A stretch of DNA of 64,000 nucleotides from an uncultured Aquimarina sp. (GTDB taxonomy: Bacteria > Bacteroidota > Bacteroidia > Flavobacteriales > Flavobacteriaceae), in NCBI GenBank assembly GCA_947498455.1, contig CANMKK010000009.1:1-64000 (forward strand), written 5' to 3'. Each line of letters opens with the position of its first letter. The first letter of the stretch is position 1. Of this stretch, positions 27,014 to 37,447 are shown piece after piece. A program made the translations under genes and the position numbers. The notes below the pieces were generated by a model. It made no database searches. It had not been told where the DNA came from and saw only the letters and a program-made list of their open reading frames with translations.

Positions 27014-28042
27014 ATGATTTTTACAGCCACACAGATTGCAGGTATATTAAACGGTGAAATCGAAGGAGATGAGACCGTTGAAGTTTCTAAGCTAGCAAAA
27101 ATAGAAGAAGGGACTCGGGGTTCGTTAACCTTTCTGTCTAACCCTAAATATACACCATATATATATTCTACAAATGCATCCATAACAATAGTTGATAAGA
27201 ACTTTGAAATAGAATCAGATATTAAGACTACGCTTATAAGAGTTGATGATGCTTATAAAGCATTTTCACAATTATTAGAGTATTATAATATGGTAAAAAT
27301 GAATAAGACCGGTATTGAACAACCATGTTATATTTCAGATACTGCTTCATATTCAGAAAATATTTATCTAGGTGCATTTTCATATTTGGGAGATAATGTA
27401 AAATTAGGAGATAATGTAAAGGTATATCCAAATGTTTATATTGGCGATAATGTAACAATTGGAGATAATGTAGTTGTCTTTGCTGGAGCTAAAATTTATT
27501 CAGAAAGCATAATTGGCGAAAACTGTGTGATTCATAGTGGTGCTATTGTTGGAGCGGATGGGTTTGGTTTTACACCAAATAAAAAGGGAGAATATAGTAA
27601 AGTTCCGCAAACTGGTAATGTGATTATTGAGGCAAATGTAGATGTAGGAGCGGGAACCACTATAGATAGAGCTACATTAGGATCAACTATTATAAGAAAA
27701 GGGGTAAAATTGGATAATCAAATTCAAATAGCTCATAATGTTGAGATAGGAGAACATACAGCTATAGCCGCCCAAACAGGTATAGCAGGATCAACAAAAA
27801 TTGGAAAGCACTGTCTAATCGGAGGGCAGGTTGGAATTGCAGGACATCTTATTATAGGTAATAAAGTTCGAATACAAGCACAATCCGGAATAGGAAGGAA
27901 TATAAAAGACGGAGAAGCGATACAAGGTTCTCCTGCAATAGGATATTCTGATTATAATAAATCCTATGTACATTTTAAAAATTTACCCAAAATAGTGGAT
28001 AGAATATATAAACTAGAGAAAAATACAAAGGACAATGAGTAA
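27014..28042 (+). CDS. lpxD: UDP-3-O-acylglucosamine N-acyltransferase
   Basis: 342 residues from ATG 27014 ([10 protein letters not shown]); the frame opens three codons earlier at TTG, but the family begins with this M-x-FTA-x-QIA pattern. LpxD adds the second 3-hydroxyacyl chain to UDP-GlcN in lipid A synthesis. The N-terminal uridine-binding domain (1-about 100) is followed by a left-handed beta-helix of hexapeptide repeats ([42 protein letters not shown]) with the catalytic His in QIAHNVEIG. The end overlaps the lpxC start by 8 bp. Confidence 0.95.
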   Translation: MIFTATQIAGILNGEIEGDETVEVSKLAKIEEGTRGSLTFLSNPKYTPYIYSTNASITIVDKNFEIESDIKTTLIRVDDAYKAFSQLLEYYNMVKMNKTGIEQPCYISDTASYSENIYLGAFSYLGDNVKLGDNVKVYPNVYIGDNVTIGDNVVVFAGAKIYSESIIGENCVIHSGAIVGADGFGFTPNKKGEYSKVPQTGNVIIEANVDVGAGTTIDRATLGSTIIRKGVKLDNQIQIAHNVEIGEHTAIAAQTGIAGSTKIGKHCLIGGQVGIAGHLIIGNKVRIQAQSGIGRNIKDGEAIQGSPAIGYSDYNKSYVHFKNLPKIVDRIYKLEKNTKDNE

Positions 28043-29438
28043 TGCCGTTGTAAGCAAACAGAGAACTATACAGAAAGAAGTAGAACTCAAGGGAGTTGGT
28101 CTTCATACTGGAAAAGAAGTGACATTAACTTTTAAACCAGCACCAGAAAATCATGGATATGCTTTCTGTCGTGTGGATTTAGAAGGTAGTCCAATCATAG
28201 AGGCAGATGCCAATTATGTTGTGAATACACAGCGAGGCACTAATCTGGAAAAAAATGGAGTTAGTATCCAGACATCAGAACATGTCTTAGCAGCATGTGT
28301 TGGATTAGAGATAGATAACCTACTAATCGAATTAGATGCTTCTGAGCCTCCAATTATGGATGGATCCAGTAAGTATTTTATAGAAGCTTTAGAAAGTGCA
28401 GGTATAGCTGAACAAGAAGCCGAGAGAGATGAGTATATCGTTAAAGATGTTATTTCCTACACTGATGAAGAGTCAGGAAGTGAGATTATTGTGATGCCAT
28501 CAGATGAGTATCAGGTTACAACCATGGTAGATTTTGGAACCAAAGTATTAGGTACTCAGAATGCTTCACTTAAGCACCTTACAGAATTTAAGAAAGAAAT
28601 AGGAGATGCCAGAACATTTAGCTTCTTACATGAGTTAGAAATGTTATTGGAACATGGATTGATCAAAGGAGGCGATCTTAATAATGCAATAGTATATGTG
28701 GATAAAGAGATAAATTCCAATACTATGGAAAAATTAAAAGTAGCTTTTGGCAAAGAATCCATAGCAATAAAACCTAATGGAATATTGGATAATCTCACAC
28801 TTCATTACCCTAACGAAGCAGCAAGGCATAAATTATTGGATGTTATTGGAGATTTAGCTTTGATAGGTACTCGTATTAGAGGAAAAGTAATTGCTAATAA
28901 GCCAGGGCATTTTATAAATACCCAGTTTGCTAAGAAGCTATCGAAAATTATTAAGATCGAAAAGCGTAATAAAGTACCGCAATTTGATTTAAATAAGGAA
29001 CCTTTAATGGATATCAATAAAATTATGTCTATGCTACCACATAGACCGCCATTTTTATTGATTGATCGTATTTTAGAGATGTCTGATAAGCATGTTGTAG
29101 GGATGAAAAATGTAACAATGAATGAACCATTTTTTGTTGGACATTTTCCGGGGGCACCAGTTATGCCCGGAGTTATGCAAGTTGAGGCAATGGCTCAGAC
29201 AGGAGGGATTCTCGCATTAAGCACCGTTCCTGATCCTGAAAATTATTTAACTTATTTTATGAAAATAGATAAAGTTAAGTTTAAGCAACAAGTACTACCA
29301 GGGGATACTTTAATATTTAAATTGGAATTATTAACACCGATACGAAGAGGTATTTGTCATATGCAAGCTTTTGCATACGCTAATGGAAAGTTAGTTACAG
29401 AAGCAGAGCTTATGGCACAGATAGTAAAGTCTAAATAA
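28035..29438 (+). CDS. lpxC/fabZ: LpxC-FabZ fusion: UDP-3-O-acyl-GlcNAc deacetylase / 3-hydroxyacyl-ACP dehydratase
   Basis: 467 residues joining two enzymes, as is usual in Bacteroidota. Residues 1-about 310 are LpxC, the committed zinc deacetylase of lipid A synthesis: [18 protein letters not shown] at the start, zinc His 83 in [15 protein letters not shown], and [14 protein letters not shown]. Residues about 325-467 are FabZ, with [13 protein letters not shown] and the catalytic [19 protein letters not shown]. The fusion ties the 3-hydroxyacyl-ACP pool to lipid A. Overlaps lpxD by 8 bp. Confidence 0.96.
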   Translation: MSNAVVSKQRTIQKEVELKGVGLHTGKEVTLTFKPAPENHGYAFCRVDLEGSPIIEADANYVVNTQRGTNLEKNGVSIQTSEHVLAACVGLEIDNLLIELDASEPPIMDGSSKYFIEALESAGIAEQEAERDEYIVKDVISYTDEESGSEIIVMPSDEYQVTTMVDFGTKVLGTQNASLKHLTEFKKEIGDARTFSFLHELEMLLEHGLIKGGDLNNAIVYVDKEINSNTMEKLKVAFGKESIAIKPNGILDNLTLHYPNEAARHKLLDVIGDLALIGTRIRGKVIANKPGHFINTQFAKKLSKIIKIEKRNKVPQFDLNKEPLMDINKIMSMLPHRPPFLLIDRILEMSDKHVVGMKNVTMNEPFFVGHFPGAPVMPGVMQVEAMAQTGGILALSTVPDPENYLTYFMKIDKVKFKQQVLPGDTLIFKLELLTPIRRGICHMQAFAYANGKLVTEAELMAQIVKSK

Positions 29439-29484
29439 TAATAGTAGGCGAAATCGAATAACGCCATTTTAATAAAAAAAACTG

Positions 29485-30267
29485 ATGAATCAACCTTTAG
29501 CATACGTTCATCCCGGAGCAAAAATTGCAAAAAACGTAGTAATAGAACCTTTTACTACAATTCATAATAACGTAATTATTGGGGAAGGAACCTGGATAGG
29601 TTCTAATGTTACGATTATGGAAGGAGCACGTATTGGAAAGAATTGTAGTATTTTTCCAGGAGCAGTAATTTCTGCAGTTCCACAAGATAAAAAATTTAAT
29701 GACGAGGATACGACTACTGAGATTGGTGATAATACTACAATTAGAGAGTGTGTTACTATCAATAGAGGTACCACGGATCGAATGAAAACTAAAATCGGTA
29801 ATAATTGCTGGATTATGGCATATTGCCATATTGCACACGATTGTATTGTAGGGGATAATTGCATATTTTCTAACAATAGTACATTAGCAGGACATATTAA
29901 TGTAGGTAATTTTGTGGTTTTGGCTGGAATGGCGGCTGTACAGCAGTTTTGTAGTATTGGTAATCATGCTTTCGTAACAGGGGGATCACTGGTAAGAAAA
30001 GATGTACCACCTTATGCTAAGGCTGCTAGAGAACCATTATCTTACGTAGGTATCAATTCAATAGGACTACGTAGAAGAGGTTTTTCTACAGAAAAGATTA
30101 GAGAAATACAGTCTATTTATAGGATTTTGTATCAGAGTAATTATAATAACTCTCAAGCTGTAGCTATCATAGAAGCAGAAATGGAAGCAACTCCAGAACG
30201 TGATGAAGTTTTAGAATTTATCAAAAATTCGCAGAGAGGTATAATGAAAGGATATTTTTCTAATTAG
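29485..30267 (+). CDS. lpxA: Acyl-ACP--UDP-N-acetylglucosamine O-acyltransferase
   Basis: 260 residues, the standard LpxA length. It catalyses the first step of lipid A synthesis. Residues 1-about 190 are a left-handed beta-helix of hexapeptide repeats (VHPGAKIAKNVVIEP, IGEGTWIGSNVTI), with the catalytic His in YCHIAHDCIVG (His about 119-122). The C-terminal helical part starts at GINSIGLRRRGFS. Third gene of the lpxD-lpxC/fabZ-lpxA row, 46 bp after lpxC/fabZ. Confidence 0.96.
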   Translation: MNQPLAYVHPGAKIAKNVVIEPFTTIHNNVIIGEGTWIGSNVTIMEGARIGKNCSIFPGAVISAVPQDKKFNDEDTTTEIGDNTTIRECVTINRGTTDRMKTKIGNNCWIMAYCHIAHDCIVGDNCIFSNNSTLAGHINVGNFVVLAGMAAVQQFCSIGNHAFVTGGSLVRKDVPPYAKAAREPLSYVGINSIGLRRRGFSTEKIREIQSIYRILYQSNYNNSQAVAIIEAEMEATPERDEVLEFIKNSQRGIMKGYFSN

Positions 30268-30307
30268 TTAAGGATATAGAGACAATTAATTCAAAAAGAA
30301 ACAAATA

Positions 30308-30874
30308 ATGGCAAGTACTAGTGATATAAGAAATGGGTTATGTATTAAATATAATCATGATATATATAAAATCATAGAATTTTTACACGTAAAACCTGGT
30401 AAGGGACCTGCTTTTGTAAGAACCAAATTAAAAAGTGTTACGACTGGTAAGGTAATTGATAATACATTTTCAGCGGGTCATAAGATTGATGATGTAAGAG
30501 TAGAAACTCACAAATTCCAGTTTTTATACCCTGAAGGAGAAACATATCATTTTATGAATGTTGAAGATTACAACCAAATTACTTTGGAAAAATCGTCATT
30601 AGATGCTCCGGGATTACTAAAAGAAGGAGAGGTAGTGACTGTAATTATAAATTCTGAAGATCAGATGCCTCTTTCTGTGGAGATGCCAGCAAGTGTAATT
30701 CTAGAAGTAACATCTACAGAACCAGGTGTAAAAGGAAACACAGCTACCAATGCTACAAAACCTGCAACAGTAGAAACCGGTGCAGAAGTAATGGTGCCTC
30801 TTTTTATTAATGAAGGTGATAAAATAAAGATTGAAACCGAAAAAGGAACCTATAAAGAACGTATCAAAGAATAA
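30308..30874 (+). CDS. efp: Elongation factor P
   Basis: 188 residues, full length. EF-P binds stalled ribosomes and helps make peptide bonds at polyproline. The conserved loop KPGKGPAFVRTKLK (29-42) contains the tip Lys 32, and the C-terminal OB domain ends in INEGDKIKIETEKGTYKERIKE-like sequence. Embedded between lpxA and the second lpxD with 40-47-bp gaps, so part of the lpx transcription unit. Confidence 0.96.
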   Translation: MASTSDIRNGLCIKYNHDIYKIIEFLHVKPGKGPAFVRTKLKSVTTGKVIDNTFSAGHKIDDVRVETHKFQFLYPEGETYHFMNVEDYNQITLEKSSLDAPGLLKEGEVVTVIINSEDQMPLSVEMPASVILEVTSTEPGVKGNTATNATKPATVETGAEVMVPLFINEGDKIKIETEKGTYKERIKE

Positions 30875-30921
30875 ATATTCATAAATACGTTTTCGAATGT
30901 ATTAAGTCTCATATTGTATAG

Positions 30922-31869
30922 ATGAAATTCCCTTATACGCATACATTACAACAAATTGCTACTATATTATCTGTAGATTTTATTGGTAGTCCTGATTTTC
31001 CAGTGCAAGGAATGAATGAAATTCATGTGGTTACTCCGGGAGATATTGTTTTTGTTGATCATCCTAAGTATTATGATAAAGCCTTAGAAAGTAATGCTAC
31101 CGTAATATTGATTAATAAGAAGGTTGAATGTCCTGAAGGAAAAGCCCTGTTGATTTCTGATGATCCATTTAGAGATTTTAATGCATTAACTACTTTTTTT
31201 AAACCATTTAAAAAATCTACCAATACAGTATCTGAAACGTCTAAAATTGGTAAAAATACAATACTACAACCTGGAGTATTTATCGGTAATAATGTAGTTA
31301 TAGGAGATAATTGTTTAATACATGCAAATGTAAGTATTTATGATGATACTGTTATAGGTAATAATGTTACGATACACTCAGGTACATCTATTGGTTCCGA
31401 TGCTTTTTATTATAAAAATCGACCCGAAGGATTTGATAAATTAATTTCTGGAGGTAGCGTAGTTCTTGAAGATAATGTAGATTTAGGAGCATTGTGTACG
31501 ATTGACAAAGGAGTAACAGGAGAAACTAGGATTAAAGAAGGAACCAAAATCGATAATCAAGTGCATATAGGTCACGATACGGTAATAGGACGAAAATGTT
31601 TGATTGCTTCTCAGGTTGGGATTGCTGGTTGTGTAGTTATTGAAGATGAAGTAACAATATGGGGGCAAGTAGGAGTAACAAGTGCTATTACTATCGGAAC
31701 CAAAGCAGTAATTTCTGCGCAGTCCGGAATTAGTAAATCATTAGAAGGCCATAAGAGTTATTTTGGTACTCCTGCAGATGATTTTAGAAAAAAGTATAAA
31801 GAAATAGCTGCGATTAGACAAATTCCTGAAATAATTGAAAAATTAAAGAATAATGAGTATGACAGTTAA
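30922..31869 (+). CDS. Second LpxD-like N-acyltransferase
   Basis: 315 residues, a paralogue of the LpxD at 27014 and somewhat shorter. The N-terminal LpxD domain (TLQQIATILSVDFIG ... VTPGDIVFVDHPKYYD) is present, followed by hexapeptide repeats and QVHIGHDTVIG with the catalytic His. The loop around GSDAFYYKNRPEGFDK differs from [15 protein letters not shown] in the first copy, so acyl or sugar preference may differ. It may act on another nucleotide sugar of the envelope. The last 17 bases overlap the next gene. Confidence 0.85.
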   Translation: MKFPYTHTLQQIATILSVDFIGSPDFPVQGMNEIHVVTPGDIVFVDHPKYYDKALESNATVILINKKVECPEGKALLISDDPFRDFNALTTFFKPFKKSTNTVSETSKIGKNTILQPGVFIGNNVVIGDNCLIHANVSIYDDTVIGNNVTIHSGTSIGSDAFYYKNRPEGFDKLISGGSVVLEDNVDLGALCTIDKGVTGETRIKEGTKIDNQVHIGHDTVIGRKCLIASQVGIAGCVVIEDEVTIWGQVGVTSAITIGTKAVISAQSGISKSLEGHKSYFGTPADDFRKKYKEIAAIRQIPEIIEKLKNNEYDS

Positions 31870-32212
31870 AGAGCTCGTTAGATCTATTTATAATATAGAT
31901 TTAATTAACAATCTTGATGAACTTTCTAAGTATTTGCATGCTGATATAGAATTGAATTGGAATAGTAGTTTTGGTTTTTTTAAAAAAAATTATGACGAAA
32001 TAATGTCTATGTTCAAAGAGATGTCAAGTTCTTTTGTTTCACTTCGATGTGAAATAAGCCATCTTATAGCAGAAGGAGATGTTGTTACAGTAAGATATAC
32101 TTATTTTTCTAGGACTATAGAAGAGCCAGATACAGAACAGATGTTTGCTCATTTTATTACTATATGGGAACTGAAAGATAATAAATTGTATAAAGGCTAT
32201 CAGATAAGTTAA
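31853..32212 (+). CDS. NTF2/SnoaL-like small protein
   Basis: 119 residues of the NTF2-like alpha+beta barrel: an N-terminal helix pair (VKELVRSIYNIDLINNLDELSKYL), then strands HADIELNWNS, CEISHLIAEGDVVTVRYTYF and FAHFITIWELKDNKLYKGYQI at the end. Members bind or isomerise small hydrophobic ligands; no catalytic residues can be assigned. It overlaps lpxD2 by 17 bp (6 fewer if the second ATG at 31859 is used), so translation is coupled. Confidence 0.72.
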   Translation: MSMTVKELVRSIYNIDLINNLDELSKYLHADIELNWNSSFGFFKKNYDEIMSMFKEMSSSFVSLRCEISHLIAEGDVVTVRYTYFSRTIEEPDTEQMFAHFITIWELKDNKLYKGYQIS

Positions 32213-32342
32213 TATTTAAAAGTTGAATGTAGAATAGATACTTCTGAAGTTAATTTAATCAGCTATATTTTCAGAAAATTAAAGATACAGGGATATTAAA
32301 AATATTTTTTATTTTTTATTTTAACTATACTGATCAAAAGCT

Positions 32343-32350
32343 TACTTTTG
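32343..32350 (+). promoter_or_regulatory. -7 box of sucD; decides its start
   Basis: TACTTTTG matches TAnnTTTG. It overlaps the TTG at 32348 that opens the longest frame, so that TTG would lie upstream of the transcript start. The ATG at 32384, some 30 nt downstream, is therefore the likely start. Confidence 0.45.
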
Positions 32351-32383
32351 GAGCTCTTTTTAAAAATAAAAAATCATAACGCA

Positions 32384-33265
32384 ATGAGTGTTTTAGTAAA
32401 TAAAGATTCAAAAATTATTGTTCAGGGTTTTACTGGTAGTGAAGGTACTTTCCATGCTGGTCAAATGATTGAATATGGTACGAATGTTGTTGGAGGTGTT
32501 ACTCCAGGAAAAGGAGGACAAGTACACTTGGATAAACCAGTTTTTAATACAGTAGAAGATGCTGTAAAAGAAGTTGGCGCAGATACTACGATCATTTTTG
32601 TTCCACCAGCATTTGCAGCTGATGCTATTATGGAAGCAGCTGATGCCGGAATTAAAGTAATTATTACAATTACTGAAGGTATTCCTGTTGCGGATATGAT
32701 TAAAGCTTCAGATTATATCAAAGATAAAGGGTGTAGATTAATTGGCCCTAACTGTCCAGGTGTGATTACACCAGGAGAGGCTAAAGTAGGTATTATGCCC
32801 GGTTTTGTGTTTAAAAAAGGAAATGTGGGTATCGTTTCTAAATCAGGAACGTTAACATACGAAGCAGCTGACCAAGTTGTAAAAGAAGGCTTAGGAATTA
32901 CTACAGCAATTGGTATTGGTGGGGATCCTATAATTGGAACAACGACAAAAGAAGCCGTAGAATTATTGATCAATGACCCAGAGACAGAATGTGTTGTTAT
33001 GATTGGGGAAATTGGAGGTCAATTAGAAGCAGATGCCGCAAAATGGATTAAAGAAAGCGGTACTTCTAAGCCAGTAGTTGGATTTATTGCAGGTGAGACT
33101 GCACCAGCAGGACGTACTATGGGACATGCAGGAGCTATAGTAGGTGGAAGCGAAGATACGGCTGCTGCTAAAAAAGCTATTATGAGAGAATGTGGGATTC
33201 ACGTTGTAGATTCTCCAGCCGAAATTGGTAAAAAAGTTGCTGAAGTATTGGTTAGTGTTAGCTAA
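32384..33265 (+). CDS. sucD: Succinate--CoA ligase alpha subunit
   Basis: 293 residues from ATG 32384 ([18 protein letters not shown]). The upstream TTG is rejected because it adds non-homologous residues and falls in the -7 box. SucD with SucC makes succinate and ATP or GTP from succinyl-CoA in the TCA cycle. The CoA-binding start [35 protein letters not shown], and the active-site His region [11 protein letters not shown] are intact. The sucC partner is not adjacent, as is common in Bacteroidota. Own promoter and terminator. Confidence 0.96.
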   Translation: MSVLVNKDSKIIVQGFTGSEGTFHAGQMIEYGTNVVGGVTPGKGGQVHLDKPVFNTVEDAVKEVGADTTIIFVPPAFAADAIMEAADAGIKVIITITEGIPVADMIKASDYIKDKGCRLIGPNCPGVITPGEAKVGIMPGFVFKKGNVGIVSKSGTLTYEAADQVVKEGLGITTAIGIGGDPIIGTTTKEAVELLINDPETECVVMIGEIGGQLEADAAKWIKESGTSKPVVGFIAGETAPAGRTMGHAGAIVGGSEDTAAAKKAIMRECGIHVVDSPAEIGKKVAEVLVSVS

Positions 33266-33297
33266 TTAAGTTTAAAAGAATTCATAACTTTCCATAT

Positions 33298-33335
33298 AAA
33301 AAGCCTACAAAACTACTATGTTTTGTAGGCTTTTT
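33298..33335 (+). terminator. Intrinsic terminator of sucD
   Basis: Perfect 16-bp stem (33298-33313 with 33320-33335) with a 6-nt loop; the right arm ends in five T followed by C and TTT. Confidence 0.9.
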
Positions 33336-33435
33336 CTTTAAGTAAAAACATTGTTAAAGTATTCACAAAAAGTGTAACAATTTTTTGAGTTAAGCGTATC
33401 ATAAGTGTTTATGTAGCATAACTTAAATTAATTTT

Positions 33436-36420
33436 ATGAAATTACAACAATTATTTTTTTTATTACTTTTTACACTACTACTTAGTAGTTGTAAGGAGTC
33501 ATCCAATCAGGAGGTCAATATAGATAATGAACTAAAGGTGGAAACTCATACGGATTCGTTGGGCTATTCCTATGAAACTGTTACAAATGATCCCACAGGC
33601 TTAAGGTTGTATACTTTGGCAAATGGTCTTACAGTATATCTAAGTAAAAATATAGAAGAACCAAAAATACAAACGTACATTGCTGTAAGAGCTGGGTCTA
33701 ATTATGACCCAAAAGAGACAACAGGCTTGGCTCATTACTTAGAACATATGCTGTTTAAAGGTACAGATGAAATAGGAACTCAGGATTTTGAAAAAGAGAA
33801 TGTGTTGATACAGGAGATTTCTGATTTGTATGAAAAACATAAAGCAGAACAAGATTTAGAAAAGAAAAAAGAGATTTATAAGAAAATTGACGAAGTATCT
33901 CAGCAAGCATCAAAAATTTCTATTCCTAATGAATATGATAAAATGGTAAGTTCATTAGGTGCTGAAGGTACGAACGCACATACTTGGTTTGAAGAAACAG
34001 TGTATAAAAATAAAATACCAGCAAATGAGTTGGATAAGTGGCTAAAATTAGAAAGTGAACGTTTTAGTCAATTAGTATTACGTTTGTTTCATACAGAGTT
34101 AGAAGCTGTTTACGAAGAATTTAATAGAGGGCAGGATAATGATGGTAGAAAATCTTATAAAGCGATGTTAGAAGGATTGTTTCCTAATCACCCTTATGGG
34201 CAACAAAGTACAATAGGGACATCAGAACATCTAAAAAATCCATCTATGGTGGCTATACATGAATATTTTGACACCTATTATGTGCCAAATAATATGGCTA
34301 TTGTTTTAGTAGGAGATATTGATTTTGATGCTATAATCAAAAAAATAGATGCTACTTTCGGTAGTTTAAAAAGAAAAGAAGTAGTACACCCAGAATTACC
34401 AAAAGAACAGCCAATAACGAGTCCTGTAGTAAAAGAAGTTTTTGGTCCTACTGCAGAGTCTATTTCATTAGCCTTCCGTTCGCAAGGTCTTGGGACTAAA
34501 GAAGAAAAATTGCTGACACTTGCTGATATGATATTAGCAAATGGTAATGCAGGTCTTATTGATTTAAATCTAAATCAAAAACAATTAGTTCAAAGAGCAG
34601 GGTGTTCACCTACAATTTTGAATGACTATGGTTATCACACATTCTATGGTATGCCTAAGGCTGATCAAACACTTGATGATGTAAAAACTTTATTGTTATC
34701 GCAAATTGAAAAATTAAAGAAAGGAGAGTTTGAAGAGTGGATGATTTCTGCTGTAATTAATGACCTAAAGCTTAATAATACGAGGAATTATGAAAATAGT
34801 ACATCTCTAGCAAGAACATATTATAATGCATTTATTCATCGTCAAGATTGGAAAGATAAAGTCGGGTTTTTAGATGAATTAAAAAAGATAACTAAACAAG
34901 AATTGGTGAATTTTGCTAATAGTTTTTATAAAGATAACTATGTCGTCACTTATAAAAGAAAAGGAGAAGATAAAAATATTGTAAAAGTAGAAAATCCTGG
35001 TATTACTCCTATTGAATTGAATAGGGATAAAGAATCTGCTTTTTTACAAGAATTCAAAAAAATTGCAGCAACCGATTTATCACCGCAGTATATAGATTAT
35101 AAATCAGCTATAAAAGAAAGAAGTACAAATAATGGTCTAAAAGTTTCTTACATAGAAAACCCAAATAATGATTTATTCTCGTTGAATATCATTTTTGATA
35201 TGGGACAAGATCATGATCGTAAGGTTTCGCTTGCAGCTGGATACTTAGATTATTTGGGGACTGATAAGTATACTCCAGAGCAATTAAGACAAGAATTTTA
35301 TAAGATAGGAATTGATTATAATGTAAATACATCAGCAGATAGAACATATGTTGGTCTTTCTGGATTAAAAGAAAATCTAGATGCTGGTCTGGTATTGCTT
35401 GAGCATTTATGGAATAACGCTAAACCAAATCAAGATACATATACCAAGTATATAGATAAGATATTGAAAGGACGCCAAGATGGTAAAACCCAAAAAGGAA
35501 ATATTTTATGGAATGGCCTTATGAATTATGGTCAATATGGAGAGAATTCACCCTTACGTAATATTTATACAATTAAAGAATTACAGGCGATTAATCCACA
35601 AGAATTAGTTGATAAGATAAAAGAACTGCGTAATTTTAAACAACGAGTTTTTTATTATGGAAAAGATGTTGATGCTGCAATAGCTTCTTTGGATAAAAAT
35701 CATTCAATATCGGAAAACTTATCTGATTACCCGGAGAAAACTTCATATTTAGAAAAAGAAACCGGTGGTAATGTATATTTTGTAGATTATGATATGGTGC
35801 AGAGTGAAATGGTTTTGTTAGCAAAAGGAGCTGAATTTGATCCTAAAAAAATGGCAGCGACAAAGTTGTTTAATACATATTTTGGAGGAGGACTTTCTTC
35901 TATTATTTTTCAGGAAATCCGTGAATCAAAATCATTGGCATATTCTGCGTTTTCTGCGTATAGTACAGCATCAGAGAAAGGAGATTCAGACTATGTGTAT
36001 GCATATATAGGAACGCAAGCCAATAAAATGCCTCAGGCGGTAGATGCTATGATGGAGTTGATGACAGATATGCCAGAAGCAGAAGAACAATTCAATCAAG
36101 CAAAAGATGCAACCCTGAAAAAAATTGCAGCGCAGCGAATTACAAAATCTAATATTTTCTGGACCTATGAGAGATTAAAGAAAAGAGGGATTGATAATGA
36201 TAATAGGGAAGAAATGTATAATACTATTAAAAATATGACAATTTCTGACCTTAAAACCTTCTTTGATACTAATATAAAAGGAGAAAGCTATAATGTTTTA
36301 GTTATAGGAAATAAAAAAGATGTTGATATGAAAGCTTTATCTAAATTAGGAGAGGTTAAAGAAATGGATATAGACTATTTATTTAATTACGAAAAAGAGA
36401 ATAAAGATATTAAACTGTAG
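33436..36420 (+). CDS. M16 family metallopeptidase, lipoprotein, duplicated halves
   Basis: 994 residues. Lipoprotein signal with LLSSC (Cys 19). The first M16 half carries the inverted zinc motif HxxEH at His 100, Glu 103, His 104 (HYLEHMLFKG) and a downstream ELEAVYEEFNRG ligand Glu; further M16 C-domains and a second, inactive N-type half follow (from about 560). The layout resembles pitrilysin/insulysin-like clamshell peptidases that degrade peptides. Anchored in the periplasm or outer membrane. The gene is monocistronic between two terminators. Confidence 0.93.
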   Translation: MKLQQLFFLLLFTLLLSSCKESSNQEVNIDNELKVETHTDSLGYSYETVTNDPTGLRLYTLANGLTVYLSKNIEEPKIQTYIAVRAGSNYDPKETTGLAHYLEHMLFKGTDEIGTQDFEKENVLIQEISDLYEKHKAEQDLEKKKEIYKKIDEVSQQASKISIPNEYDKMVSSLGAEGTNAHTWFEETVYKNKIPANELDKWLKLESERFSQLVLRLFHTELEAVYEEFNRGQDNDGRKSYKAMLEGLFPNHPYGQQSTIGTSEHLKNPSMVAIHEYFDTYYVPNNMAIVLVGDIDFDAIIKKIDATFGSLKRKEVVHPELPKEQPITSPVVKEVFGPTAESISLAFRSQGLGTKEEKLLTLADMILANGNAGLIDLNLNQKQLVQRAGCSPTILNDYGYHTFYGMPKADQTLDDVKTLLLSQIEKLKKGEFEEWMISAVINDLKLNNTRNYENSTSLARTYYNAFIHRQDWKDKVGFLDELKKITKQELVNFANSFYKDNYVVTYKRKGEDKNIVKVENPGITPIELNRDKESAFLQEFKKIAATDLSPQYIDYKSAIKERSTNNGLKVSYIENPNNDLFSLNIIFDMGQDHDRKVSLAAGYLDYLGTDKYTPEQLRQEFYKIGIDYNVNTSADRTYVGLSGLKENLDAGLVLLEHLWNNAKPNQDTYTKYIDKILKGRQDGKTQKGNILWNGLMNYGQYGENSPLRNIYTIKELQAINPQELVDKIKELRNFKQRVFYYGKDVDAAIASLDKNHSISENLSDYPEKTSYLEKETGGNVYFVDYDMVQSEMVLLAKGAEFDPKKMAATKLFNTYFGGGLSSIIFQEIRESKSLAYSAFSAYSTASEKGDSDYVYAYIGTQANKMPQAVDAMMELMTDMPEAEEQFNQAKDATLKKIAAQRITKSNIFWTYERLKKRGIDNDNREEMYNTIKNMTISDLKTFFDTNIKGESYNVLVIGNKKDVDMKALSKLGEVKEMDIDYLFNYEKENKDIKL

Positions 36421-36450
36421 TTTTCTAATTTTTTGAAATAATATGTTTAT

Positions 36451-36476
36451 AAACCCTGTGAGAAATCACGGGGTTT
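36451..36476 (+). terminator. Probable terminator of the M16 peptidase gene
   Basis: An 11-bp stem with one G-T pair (36451-36461 with 36466-36476, loop GAAA) lies 30 bp past the stop. The following T-run is poor, so efficiency is uncertain. Confidence 0.5.
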
Positions 36477-36480
36477 ATTG

Positions 36481-36510
36481 TTGTTCACCTGCTAGTAATT
36501 CTTATATTTG
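36481..36510 (+). promoter_or_regulatory. Promoter of fabG
   Basis: TTG at 36481-36483 and TATATTTG at 36503-36510 with a 19-bp spacer fit the Bacteroidota -33/-7 pattern. The predicted leader is about 60 nt. Confidence 0.5.
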
Positions 36511-36575
36511 AATTCACAAATTAACATACTGTTTTAAACAGTATCTATAGACTAAAAAAATATATTTTAGAGCGA

Positions 36576-37322
36576 ATGAATCTCTTACAAGGTAAAACTG
36601 CCATTATCACAGGTGCTACTCGTGGTATTGGAAAAGGAATAGCGCAAGTTTTTGCAAAACATGGAGCAAATATAGCATTTACATATAGTTCTTCTGTTGA
36701 TGCGGCAGTAGCATTAGAAAAGGAATTAAACGATTTAGGTGTTCAGGCTAAAGCATATCAAAGTAATGCAGCGAATTATGAAGAAGCTCAGGAATTGGTA
36801 AAAGATGTTCTTGACACTTTTGGCAATATAGATGTATTGGTTAATAACGCAGGGATAACAAAAGATAATTTGCTTATGAGAATGAGCGAAGAAGATTTTG
36901 ATAAAGTAATCGAAGTCAATCTTAAAAGTGTTTTTAATATGACCAAGGCAGTGCAGAGAACTATGCTAAAACAGCGCAAAGGAAGCATAATTAACATGAG
37001 TTCTGTTGTTGGGGTTAAAGGTAATGCAGGGCAAGCTAATTATGCTGCATCTAAAGCTGGGATTATTGGTTTTTCTAAATCAGTAGCCTTAGAACTAGGA
37101 TCGAGAAATATTCGTAGTAATGTAATTGCCCCTGGTTTTATAGAAACCGAAATGACAGGAAAATTAGATGAAAAAGTAGTGGAGGAATGGAGAAAAGCTA
37201 TTCCATTAAAACGAGGAGGTACTCCAGAAGATATAGCAAATGCTTGTGTCTTTTTAGCTAGTGATCTAAGTGGATATGTTACTGGTCAGGTGCTGAATGT
37301 TGATGGAGGAATGCTAACATAA
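36576..37322 (+). CDS. fabG: 3-oxoacyl-[ACP] reductase
   Basis: 248 residues, short-chain dehydrogenase of FabG length and sequence. It reduces 3-oxoacyl-ACP with NADPH in fatty-acid elongation. TGATRGIGKG (12-21) is the cofactor loop, NNAGIT the second motif, and the Ser-Tyr-Lys triad is in NMSSVVG and NYAASKAG. The C-terminal GQVLNVDGGM is the FabG ending. Likely monocistronic. Confidence 0.95.
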   Translation: MNLLQGKTAIITGATRGIGKGIAQVFAKHGANIAFTYSSSVDAAVALEKELNDLGVQAKAYQSNAANYEEAQELVKDVLDTFGNIDVLVNNAGITKDNLLMRMSEEDFDKVIEVNLKSVFNMTKAVQRTMLKQRKGSIINMSSVVGVKGNAGQANYAASKAGIIGFSKSVALELGSRNIRSNVIAPGFIETEMTGKLDEKVVEEWRKAIPLKRGGTPEDIANACVFLASDLSGYVTGQVLNVDGGMLT

Positions 37323-37447
37323 TAATTAAGAATTACGATACAGGTTTTTTGAAAAATTTAAGACCTTCTTGTTTCTAAGTTATTAGATCAAAGTAGGTAG
37401 ATAAATTAAAGAACCATAAAATCGTATATCGTAATCTTTATAGATAT

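Noticed and set aside
27357..27480. Short tandem DNA repeats (GGAGATAATGTA-like)
   Set aside because: They encode the hexapeptide repeats of LpxD and are not a separate repeat.
32348..32383. TTG as start of sucD
   Set aside because: It overlaps the -7 box and adds residues not typical of SucD.
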